64,000 nt of DNA from contig JAKZAP010000011.1 in the NCBI GenBank assembly GCA_023053575.1, positions 806,001 through 870,000 of the forward strand, read 5' to 3'. The notes beneath the pieces were generated by a model. The model was not told where the DNA came from, made no database searches, and worked only from the letters and a program-made list of their open reading frames with translations. Shown in pieces: positions 21,136 through 32,000 of this stretch. A program made the position numbers and the translations under genes. Source of the DNA: Branchinecta lynchi (Eukaryota; Arthropoda; Branchiopoda; Anostraca; Branchinectidae). The first letter of the stretch is position 1; every line of letters starts with the position of its first letter.

Positions 21136-21960
21136 TGTTTGATCTTGGGCTACAGACTGTAGTAAGGTCCCTCCGAAAATTCAGTCTTTATATGGAAGTG
21201 TTGTGTTGGGAAACTATGAGGTAGAAGACAGGATGCGCGGTATGGGCTTGGTTGTGAACCCCTCGTTTAACTCGCATAAGCTTTGGCTGCGTTCTTTGTC
21301 ACGGGAGTTCTCACCGGTGGTCTCCGGTTTTTCTTATAAGCCGTTTTTGCATCCACCGGTGACTTCTCACCAGTCTTATAACCCGTTTTTGAACTAACCA
21401 GTGTGCGGTTTTATCTCACCAGTGCGGACTAACCAGAACCTGCTCGTGAGCCCGGCTTCAGCGAGGAGTTAGCCGGTTTTCATCAACTCACCGGTGAACC
21501 AAGAACGCGTTTTAAGGGAAGAACCGGAGACTGGTGACTAAACACCAGTGACAGCCCGGAGTGCAACGAACGCAGCTTTTGAACGAAGAGCCTACTATAG
21601 ACCACGAACTCATAACTAGTACATGAAAATTCTAAAAAATTAGCGTGCGACTGAACCTAATAAGAAAAGGAGATAAAGTAAAGTTCTCAAACCGTTTCTG
21701 AGCATTCGTTGACACGTCTCTAGGCTACTAGGATTTCTCGCAACGGTTAGTAAACAAAACAATAGTAATAAACCTGCGATAAGAAACCCCAATCATAAAT
21801 ACCGTGTTCCGTTAATGACCCGGTCACTATATTTGTCATTTAGTTCTTAAAGAGAAACAAGAAAGGTAAAACGTTTGGTGTACCATTATTTCGTATTGCT
21901 GGAATTGTGCTAAAGTGTCTTCAGGCGTTTGTTCAAACTATTTCGTATTTATAGCGTTGG
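21136..21960. other. Spacer rich in ACCGGTGA palindromes
   Basis: Between 21305 and 21550, words such as TCACCGGTG, TCACCAGT and GAACCGG recur at 15-30 bp. No gene recognised. Confidence 0.4.
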
Positions 21961-21965
21961 TGTCT

Positions 21966-22642
21966 GTGCTCATTTGGGAACAACCGAGTCGGCAAGTTCT
22001 CATTCGGCAAGTCGATTTCGGCAATTTCTAGAAGATCAGTAGGCAAAGGGCAATTTAGTGAGCGGCAAGGCCCCATGGTACGGGACAACTGTTTTTTTTT
22101 GGCAAACCTACCAAAGGCCATCTACACAGATGGATTTAAGTTCGTTTAAGTCCTCCAGGTATCTCCAAATCGCCATAGATCGCGAATCCAGCAACATGGT
22201 CCGGCGGGGCTCTCATAGCGAGACGAAGGGAGTGGGTCGCAAGAGACCGGAAGCTGCAGGAGCGGAACGAATCCTTCCGTTCGTCCTCGAAGACCCTCAA
22301 GGACTACTTAGACCGCGCGCCACAATTTTCGGGGCTTTATTTGTTTGATCTATAATATCTTGTAAATACGTTCTTATTTTGTTTTTGTAACTTGTTAATC
22401 GATAAATTTTTCTTGAAAATGCACGGGGGAAATATCGAACGGGAATTTGCCGAATCTTTTTGTCAACTGATAGACTTGACGGCGGAAACTTGCCAAATGA
22501 TATGTTTTGAGGTTAGACTACTCGTGTTTGAGGAACTTCAGTGTAGGCTACCGTATCGTCTGTTGTAGTCTGTTAGTTTCTGAAAAATCAGCTTGCGAAA
22601 TTTCCGCTAAGCCACTTTCTATTGTTTGGCAATATGTTCTTG
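21966..22642. mobile_element. Foldback-like element with CGGCAA/TTGCCG arms and coding-like insert
   Basis: The left arm (to about 22100) carries CGGCAAGT, CGGCAATT, GGCAAAGG and CGGCAAGG. The right arm (22430-22642) carries TTTGCCGAA, CTTGCCAAA, GGCAATAT and CTTGCCGTA. The middle contains the GC-rich frame at 22190-22352. Outer ends are not clear. Confidence 0.5.
22190..22352 (+). CDS. Short coding-like frame ending in TAA, unrecognised
   Basis: The frame from about 22190 reads PATWSGGALIARRREWVARD, RKLQERNESFRSSSKTLKDY and LDRAPQFSGLYLFDL, then stops. It is locally GC-rich, charged and helical in pattern, unlike its AT-rich surroundings. It sits between the two arms of a foldback element (21966-22642), so it may be cargo or the remnant of an element-encoded protein; it could also be the last exon of a host gene. 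Another frame with an ATG overlaps and looks less protein-like. Confidence 0.3.
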
Positions 22643-22947
22643 CCGTAACTTATCTGCATGAATAACCTTTTTTTTTAATCTTCCCCAGTTTTATTTCGTA
22701 CGGCGGCATGCATGTCCCGAATACTTGTTGTACGGTACGTCTTTTTCTGTTTTTCGTACGAGATTCTTCGACTCGTTGACATTTGAAAATCCCGCCACTG
22801 TTTAACCTTTTAGTCCTTTTAGTGGTTTTCCGGATCTCCCTAGAACGACGGTTTGTGCTGACGCGCACTTCTCATTTCAGTATCTGATCTCGTTTGGAGT
22901 TCGTCGTGTTTTATCGTTTCACTGAAAGTTTTGCCACACGTGTTCAG
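22643..22947 (+). promoter_or_regulatory. 5' flank of DPP exon 1 (putative leader/promoter)
   Basis: No TATA box or clear initiator is visible. The stretch is free of recognised repeats, unlike its neighbours, and has an in-frame stop at 22885. A TTCAG directly before the ATG could also be a splice acceptor for an upstream non-coding exon. The assignment is by position only. Confidence 0.3.
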
Positions 22948-23007
22948 ATGGCTTTGAATTTAGGATCTCTTGGTAGTTCTAGCACTGGTGACGAAGATAA
23001 ACCGCTC
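22948..23007 (+). CDS. DPP4-like: DPP exon 1: start codon and N-terminal cytoplasmic tail
   Basis: Twenty codons, MALNLGSLGSSSTGDEDKPL, ending in phase 0 before a GTACGT donor. The start is supported by an in-frame TGA at 22885-22887 with no ATG between, and by G at +4. The residues are Ser/Gly/acidic, as expected for a short cytosolic tail. The join to exon 2 is phase-consistent but rests on position and phase, not on homology, because this part of the family is not conserved. A second candidate first exon lies at 4106-4255. Confidence 0.68.
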
Positions 23008-26000
23008 GTACGTGTAAAATCACCTTGATGGTTGTCGCTGAGTTGAAACAGACACGCCAGTTCAGCTTTCGGTTAAGGGGCGAAGCGGCTGTTGCAGCTC
23101 TAAATCCTATCCAAGACGAGATAAGAGTTACTGAGAGTATGTGAAGATTTCGGCCCAAAAAGGGTAATTTCAAATACAAATTCCGTCGTTTTTGTGGCTG
23201 ATAGCCCAAGACTTAACGTAGTCTTAAACCACATGCAAAAAGGGTAATTTCAAATAAAAATTCCGTCGTTTTTGTGGCTGGAAGCCCAAGACTTAATGTA
23301 GTCTTAAACCATATGCCGTAGTCCGTAATTATGCCGAACGTTTAGATATTGGTCGTTAGGCTTAAAGTGGCTTAAAAATAGTCTAATTTTCTGATCAAAT
23401 TCGTTAAATGTGGCCAATTTTTACCTTAACCATCCACAAAGACAACGAAACCGTGAACAGTGTGACCTTTGATGAATCCGGAGAGAATAAACAGATCTTA
23501 GTCAAGGATGTCAGATTAAACTTTATGAATTTCATGACCATTCAGTTTCAATTCAGGTGGATCGATCTGAGCAATTATGTCGTTGTTTCAAGCTTCCCAG
23601 GATTACTATTATGTGTTCTGGAAAGGGGCGGAATGATTGTCAAAGTAAGATCAGCGACATTTATTTCTATCTCTCCTGTTTCTCCTCTGAAAATAATATA
23701 AGTCATTTCCAGTCTAGGCTAGTACTAAAAGGTCAACTATGTTTTATTTTGAAATGTTCATGATATATATGATATAGTCACATAATCATATTTATGATTA
23801 TGAGGATAAATTTGATCGTGTCTATTGAAACCGGTGTTGAAGTTCAGTTAGTCTCAGTTTTAAACAGAAAACATTCACCAACTGCAACTCCGCCTTTTCG
23901 AGTGTCCGTGTCAACACTCAACTCCGCAGGCGAAAAACTCCTGTTATAAAACTCGTGCGCGTTCCACCCTTCTAACAATAGTAACTATTAGTTACTATTT
24001 TCGTTCCAGCCTCGTAAATAGTTACCACATTGACCGTTCCAACCCTTCTCTAAATAGTAACTATTTGCTTACCATACTCGGGAGCATAGTAAGCGTGGTA
24101 ACTACGCATCTCTGTAACGTGATTGGTCGGATTCGCCCGTGGCATGATATTCTCCTGGAAAATTGAAAAATCGTTCCAGCCTTAAAGGCAAAAGCGAGAA
24201 TTCGTGACGCCATGCGTATTAACTACGGTAAGTAGGGTGGAACACGCTCTATGATGTATGGTTTTGACCCCCGTCCCCCTCAGTTCGCCCTTGCACAGTT
24301 TGGTTTACTGTCTTGAACTCGGCGACAAGATTCTAGCTTACCTTTTGCTGGAAATAATAAATAATTTATGATTTTCTGTGGCAAATTTGCGACTGCACTC
24401 TTCATAGTTATCTAGCGTTTCCTCCGTTGCTTTTAACAAGAATAAATCTTCTTTTATTATTTGCTCTATCCGTTCTTGCTTTTACTAGTTTGTCGAAGCT
24501 GATAAAATTACGAAAATATTTTTGCCTTTTTAGCAGGCACCTTAAGCTGGGAATCAGCTATGTCAATAGAATGCTTTGCTTGTGTCATTATTTGAAGAAA
24601 TCCTTCAGAGATAAGAGCTTTATCTATTTGGTTTCCGACTAAGCTTACGTATTTCAGCCTCTGTCGTGGATTGTACACTAACTTAGTATTTTCTTTAGTT
24701 GATGGCTTGGTATGGCAAAAGGCAATGAAGAGGTGAATCATTGAACTCATTTTTGTTCAGTCATCGACTAGCTTTCTCCTAGCACTAAGAGTTCTTTTAC
24801 AAGTTTATTGCTCGTCTGAATATGTAGCCTATTTCGTTTGTAATTACCTGTTTTCCATTCAATCAGCTCAGTTGTGCATTGTTCGTTCTGCTGTTGGTTC
24901 ACTTAGCATCGAAATACACATGGAAATGCACTAGGAAGGCAGCTAGTCTTTTTGATTTGCTGTAGTTTCTATGATGAGTTAAAGAAGATGTTTTAGGGGC
25001 GTGAAGCGACACCCACCATTAGATAATAAATTATGCCGATTCAATGTTGGTCTGATCTGCGACCAGAGACGTTACTATACTTTATTTTCTTTTTTTTCTG
25101 GGGGGGGGGGGGGGGGGGGGGGGCAAGGTATTTATCGACTAGCTGGTCATTTTTACCGACTGTTTTTTGTAGAAAAAATGACTAAAAAAATGACTGAAAA
25201 AATGATCGCGGTGGCTCGCGCCGAGTCGGCGCGATTATTTTTTACGGGCTGACCGACAATATTGGGGTGGGGGGCGTCCCCCCCCCACACGTGACGCCCC
25301 TGTCTGCGACTCCCTCTCTCCCTCGCATTTACCCAGATATTTGGAATGCCTACGGGAAACCAAGAAGGAGAGAGATCTTAAGATCTCGTACAAATTAAAA
25401 CACTCAAGGGAGAAAAACTAGGGCCATCTTGGCCTGTGGCAAAACAGCGAATCTCAGGGTCATAAATATTTTTATTTGACTCGACTGGTCCCGCGTCCAC
25501 CTTGCATCTACACCCACCTGGGAAGTTGACGACACATTTTGAAATGCCAGAAAATAAGCGCCTGTATTCAGGAAATCGCTTACCTCAAACTTCTCTTCCA
25601 GCTTACCCTCGATGACCTGCGTCAAGAGGAACAGAAAGTAAATAAGAAAAGAAGCAGGCTTAAGGCCATTATTGCCACGATGGTAGTCGTAGCTGTCGCT
25701 GTTGCCATTGTTGTCGGCTGCGTAGTTGGATTCTCAAACGCTGCACCCAACACGAAAGCCATCAAGGGATTTAGTTTGAATGATACTCTTACCGGAGCAT
25801 ACTCAGCTGCTGGATTCAATGGAACTTGGCTTTCTGGTAAGGCGGATTCTTGTGAAAATATATTTTGTAAATTGGAAAATGCTAGACTGGAATGTCGCGT
25901 GCAGTTTTATTTTTCTAGTCAGTTCCAGTTAAAGTAAACTCTTGAAGGTGATTTAACTAGCTTTGACCGTCAAGGCTAACAGCTCGGTTTAGCTTGAATG

Positions 26001-29000
26001 GTACTCTCGCATGGAAACTCCTCTATCTGATAAGGCGATGCCTTGTGAAACGTTATTCAGATTGCTGATACAATCGCTTAAAGGACCCCTCGCACTATTT
26101 ACCATTCAACTTACAGTATTTTAAAATATTTGAATACTTTAAAACTCGGCTGTGCTTTCAACAAATAACACACGGTTTGGCTCTTTTAAGCCTTTCCCGA
26201 GGCCGAAATTGGGATCTCCGGGTTTAGGAATATATGGAGTGATTATGGAAGTAGGCTGCGTTACTATTATAGGTAAGACAGGTCCTTCAAGATTGTTCAC
26301 GCAAAATCCGAGTTTCCCAGAGTTAAAGGACACCTGAACAGTGAAACCATACTTGAACACACCATGGAGAATGCATTTACAGACATGGCCAATGAGAGCA
26401 TTCTTCTCCTGAGCGTGACGTTTTCAAAATAGGGATGTATGTTTCCGGAGGTTTTCACATGCAGACTCCAAGACAAAATGCGCAATTCATTCAAATCTTG
26501 TACAGCGCTGGCCGGATCGTATTGGAATTTCTGCTAGATATACGTTTGAGCTTAACTGGGTAAAAAATATTCCAGAAGAAGGGTTGATTGGAGACATTTG
26601 GTAATTTCTAAAAATTTTCGGTACTGAAAAAGGACAGATTCAAAATGGAGCAAAAATCGTAGCTTGGAAACACTATTTCGTATTTAGATTGGGTTTTCTG
26701 CAGGCAATGTTAACGGAAGTCATACAGATAGGGATGATACTTGGTACTCTTCATTCAGGTGTCCTTTAAGATAAAATCTTAGTGACAGGTTAAACGCACA
26801 ATACTGGCACACTTATTTCGCCGTGTAACAAGGCCAGGCTTCCAAAGGACTTGGCTTGTATTCTCCTGTGAGGAAATACCTCGGGAAATACTGTATTTTG
26901 TGTTTTATGTTCACTGGAGCCTAGATCTCTTGTAAGGTATTTTTATAACACAGGTTTTGTTTAGTTTATTCAGAAAGAAAGAATGACAGTATTTACTCAT
27001 CTAGCCCTACCCTAATGCTGCTGCTTGACAATGGGCTTAACTTTTATTCAGATTGTATTCAAGGAAATCGTAAAGTAGAAAAGAAAAAGAAGATAAAAAA
27101 AGAAAATAGGAAAACCAAGATAAATTGACGAAAAAGAAAACAAAAAAAATAAGCGAACAATCTCCCTTTAGAGGATAAAGAAAACTTGACGTCATTGCTC
27201 ATAGGGTACGCAACTTGATCTGCGGATTGTAACTTATTTGGTATAGATAGTATAGATAGATATAGTATAGATAGATTAGTGTATAGTATAGATAGATTAG
27301 TGTATTTCAGAAGCGCACGGGCCATATACACACACAAACAAAAACAAAAATATAACTTAAACAATCAGACTCCTTAACTCTGAAGATTTATCTATGTACC
27401 TACACATATTGTAAGAGCAAAAATAAATCTTGGACATCAATTCCTTATTCAGCTCGGGGGGTTACTCACCCCGGCAGCTGCTGTATGCCCTTTCCAGGCA
27501 CTGGTCGGCACCAGTCGAAACCAGCGGTGCTGGTCATCGACTAGGCGACTCTGGCTTCCAAACATGTTGATGTTCTAACACGTCGCGACCGGTGCCAGCT
27601 CCTGTCGGCCGGTGCTGGGCACCAGGCACTAACTGTACACTAAAGTAGAGAGTGGGCAACCCCTCAGTTCAGCTTGATTGCCTGCCGTGTTGAGGTTTCC
27701 GCACGTGACAATTTTTCCAATAGCGGTATGCAATAGGAAGACCATTTTCTCGGCGCGATTATTTCTTTGCAATTTGGCTTTGTCTTATCAGACAGAAGTT
27801 TGAAGTTTGATAACATTTTACAAATGGATCTGCATCCGTGTGTCGAATTTTATGAGAGATGTTGATAATATTCATGTAATGACACTGTTAAGTTTACAAA
27901 TATATTTCGCTGAAAAAGGGTCAGAAAATAAATATTTGACACCGCAAAACGCATACGTTAGCTACATTTTATTAGAGATATTCTGTAGGCTGCTATCGGA
28001 AATGAATGTTTCTATGCTTTGCTAGTAACACTCACAGTATACTAAATCATGGCACGTAGCCAGTATATTTACCCATTGAGTTAGGTCTATTCATTTTTTT
28101 TTTCTAACTCTGACTGGCATGAGTTGCGTCACAGACGATACAGAAATTCAGAGACATTACATAGCACTTGATAAGCCGCTTCCGGCGTATGAAATAGGCC
28201 CGTCCAAGATGTCCCCTTCTTTCAGATACGATAGCCTTCCTAGTTCCCAGGCCCGTATCCAGGAATTTATTTCGGAGGGGGGGGGGGGTGGGTGGCCTGC
28301 GGATCGCATAAAAAAGTACAAAGAAGACATCGATCAGAGGGAAAGGCCTATACAAATTAGTATTTTTGTATGTTTCGGGGGGGGGGGGGGGGGTCAACCC
28401 CCTACCCCCCACTGGATTCGGCCTTGCTAGTTCCTCATTTTGTTCTTCCTACACTGTCAGAAGTTTCATAGCAGACAACACAAGGATTCGCGGTTTCAAC
28501 AGACAACATTTGGAATGTTATCTGTTGTCGCGACAAAAATAATATATTAAATGTTATGCATAACAAGCATTGCCAGGAAGAGCCGATTCTTCTTCCTACA
28601 CTGTCAGAAGTTTCATAACAGACAAAGGATTCGCAGATGACACGGCTATTTCTTTTTGTGGTGTTTCTGTGGATGATTTGATAAATAAAGTAAATGTAGT
28701 CTTAAATGATTTAAATGTGTTTACAACTATAAGTATGTTGGCAGTCAATGTAAAAAAGACAAACTTTATGGTTTTTAGTCGAATTGGCAAACCCGTAGAT
28801 CTCGGTGGGCGAATATTATTATCGGGTAAGTCTCTTGAACAGGTTGATTTGGTGAGGTACCTAGGTTTTTACTTAGATTGTAACATGTCTTGGAAACGTC
28901 ACAGCGATGTTGTGGCATCAAAAGTTGCAAGAGGCCTTGGAATCATGCGTCGGCTGAAGCACTTCGTACCGGCTCGGGTGATGTTACTTCTTTATCATGC

Positions 29001-32000
29001 GATTATTAGCCCCTATATATCTTACGGTTGTGTGTTATGGGCTAGTAATTTTATTAGTAATTTTAAGCGTGTACAGATTTTACAGAATAAGGCAGTCCGT
29101 TTGATAGGTGGCTACGTTAAAGAGACTAATAATACAGTAGCATGTTTTAGGAAGTTAAAGGTGATGGATGTGGGCCAAGTTCGTGACTACCAGGCAGCCA
29201 TTTTTACTTACCAGTGTTTGCATGAAGTGTGTCCGTCTGTGTTTTTAGATTTTTATAGACATAATAATGATGTGCATGATTACTTTACAAGGAATGCTAC
29301 TAACCTGGTGACGGAGTATAGGAGTGGTAGACGAACTGGCTTTTTAATTAAACATTTGGGCCAGGCGGTATGGAATTCACTCCCAGATAGTGTTAAGGCG
29401 GCTGAACACCAACAATTGTTTAAAAAAAGAGTAAAAAAGTTTTTGTTGGAGGGGTGAGGAGTCACGATTCAGAGAATGTAGGTATAAGTTATCATTTCTT
29501 TTTTTTGTATTACCTTTATTTATTTGTTTTTCCTTTTCTTCTCTTTTTTCTTCTTCTTATTTCTTTTGTGTGTTATATGGAAAAAATGACTAATTTGTGT
29601 TTAAATGAAACTAAGTTATTGTTTAAGTTAAGTTAAAGTAGTTTGTGGTAGCCGCCCAGTGCCAGTGCATTTATGTCTTCTCATGGGCGGTTACCTATCA
29701 TGATGGGTTATTATGTAATTTAGCAATAAAATAATCTAATCTAATCTAAGGATTCGCGGCTTCAACAGACAACACTTGAAATGTTATCTATTGTCGCGAC
29801 AAACGTTATGCATTAAATATTATGCATAACAAGCAGGACCGTATCCAGGAATTTATTTCGGGGGGGGGGGGGGGGGTTATTGCCTGCTTGTCGGACAAAA
29901 AAGTACAAAAAACACGTAGATCAGAGGGAAAAGCCTATAAAAATCGTTATTTTTTCATGTTTGGGGGGGGTCACCCTAACCCCCCCCCCCCCCTGGATAC
30001 GGCCATGATAACAAGCATTGCCGGGAAGAGACGAAAAGCCGCCAAAGAAGCACCTGCTGAATTATCCATTATTATGACCACACACAAAAAAGTCAGTAGA
30101 TGTTTTTTGGGGGGTTTTTCGGCTCTTCCTGACAATGCTTCGTATGCATAACATTTGTCGCGACAACAGATAACATCCTAAGTGTTGTCTTTTGAAATTG
30201 CGCATCCTTGTGTTGTCTGTTATGAAACTTCTGACAATGTAGTTCCTCATGTTCATGGAAAGTTCATCGTCATATTGCTTGTTTCTCCCCGTTCGTAATC
30301 TTAAGTGGGATCTCCACTGGCAATCGCAAGTCCTTTGTAACCGTGCTCGTCCGGACCCGGCGTGCTCTCATTGGCTGGAAACCGCCAAACTGGCTGCTTA
30401 CGACGCGTTACGATCGCTTCCGACAACTTATGATTGACAATGGAGGACCCACTTTGATGAAACTTAAAGGAATAGTCTACTGGGTGCGTTTGGTGTACAA
30501 GGTCGTATGCCTCCGGGCCAGACATTTTTTTCATTGACGCCGATTCGGACTGTCACAGTGTTATGGCGATAATTTGAACCTACAACCGTCTTAAGACATA
30601 CTTTTTTGTGTGTTTTTTCTTTAAACCTAGAGCCAGACAAATTCATCTGTCTAAGCTTCAAGGTATCCGACAACTTTTCTGTGTCGAATTGTCCCTTTGA
30701 CCAATACTTCAATGCCGGATCGTCCGCGAGATGTATTTTCCGTTGGACGATATGTCTCTTTTGCAAAAAGTCTCTTGGTCATACTGACCATGGGACGAAT
30801 TGCCCACTTGGACTTCACTTTCTTTAGGCAAAGCCCCTTGAGAAAAATCTTGAGTCTCGGAAGAACTGTCTCTGGGACGAATTAACTTTGGGAAGAACCG
30901 TCGCTGTGGCAAAATATTTCCTGGACAAATTATCCGTGGGACAAATTATGTCAGGAGTCTCTCGGAAGTCTGGGATGAATTTTCGCTGAAACAGTTCTTC
31001 TCTGAGACAAAACGTAACCTAGTCTGACAGAATATCCCTAAGGCAACCGCCTTCTGGACAAGTTATCCGTTTGACAAGTCGTCTCTAGGAAGAATGGTCT
31101 CTCGGAAGAACTGTCTCTGGGACGAATTAACTTTAGGAAGAACCGTCGCTGTGGCAAACATTTTTCCTGGACATATCATCTTTGGTACAAATTATGTCGG
31201 GAGTCTTTTTACAGACGCCAAAATACGCCAGTAACAATCAATATGTATATATAGGCATCAACGTTGTTGTTGTAAGTTGTGGAGCTTTTGGCCGAAATAA
31301 AGATTAATATTAGTTGTATTTATTATTATGTGAACCTGTTCAGTTTTCTGTATTCGTTTTCTTTCAAACGATTACAGGCATCAGTTTCATCGCATGCTAT
31401 ACTTAAATTTAGAGATATTGCATAGAGATATACATTACATAGAGATAGGCCTATCACCAGGGACCCATAAATTTCCTGTTAAGTTTCCTTACAGGATACT
31501 GAATGGAATCATTACAGGAAATTTTATGGGTCCCTGCTATCACGTAGATATTACAATTAACAAAACTGTTCTCGGTCGGTACTGGCGAGTGACTCGTTTT
31601 CGCTTCGTTTTTCAGTATTTTGTTGGCCTTTAAAAAAAGTAAAAAAATTTCGTCCGTTCTTCTTCTGATTCTTGAGACGACTTGACAAAAAAATGACAGA
31701 CACTCGAATAGCAGCGAAACTAGCACCACTAGCGATAGGTAAAGTCCCTACTGAAACTCAGGCAGTTTTGCACCATCGCTGGCTCCATTAAACTCAAAGC
31801 ATGGATCTTGGTGCTACTCCCTAGTGTTATTTTGCTCTGGTGGGGTGACAGGACGTTCTGCACATGCGCTGGGGCTATGTCGCCGGTGTGGTCTGGTTTC
31901 TGCACACGAAAACGTTGGTACTCAAGGGATTTTCCCGCTAAGAACAGAACTGACCTCGCCCGTTTTGATATCAATCAATCAATCAAGTTTATTATCAAAA

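Larger units (their letters stand above)
28599..30239. mobile_element. CACTGTCAGAAG MITE split by a LINE and a hAT MITE
   Basis: The ends CACTGTCAGAAGTTTCATAA and TTATGAAACTTCTGACAATG are inverted, with TA on each side. Removing the LINE (28635-29747) and the G-run MITE (29834-30007), each with one copy of its target duplication, leaves 336 bp, like the intact 354-bp copy at 57217-57570. The order of insertion is therefore readable. Confidence 0.85.

Noticed and set aside
23408..23701. Coding exon in DPP intron 1
   Set aside because: 97-codon frame with no DPP similarity and no suitable splice sites; the exon 1 to exon 2 join is already in phase without it.
25539..25601. ATG at 25539 as the DPP start
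   Set aside because: This frame extends upstream through intron text including a strong pyrimidine tract and CAG; an acceptor at 25601 and exon 1 at 22948 fit better, though an in-frame start here cannot be fully excluded without RNA.
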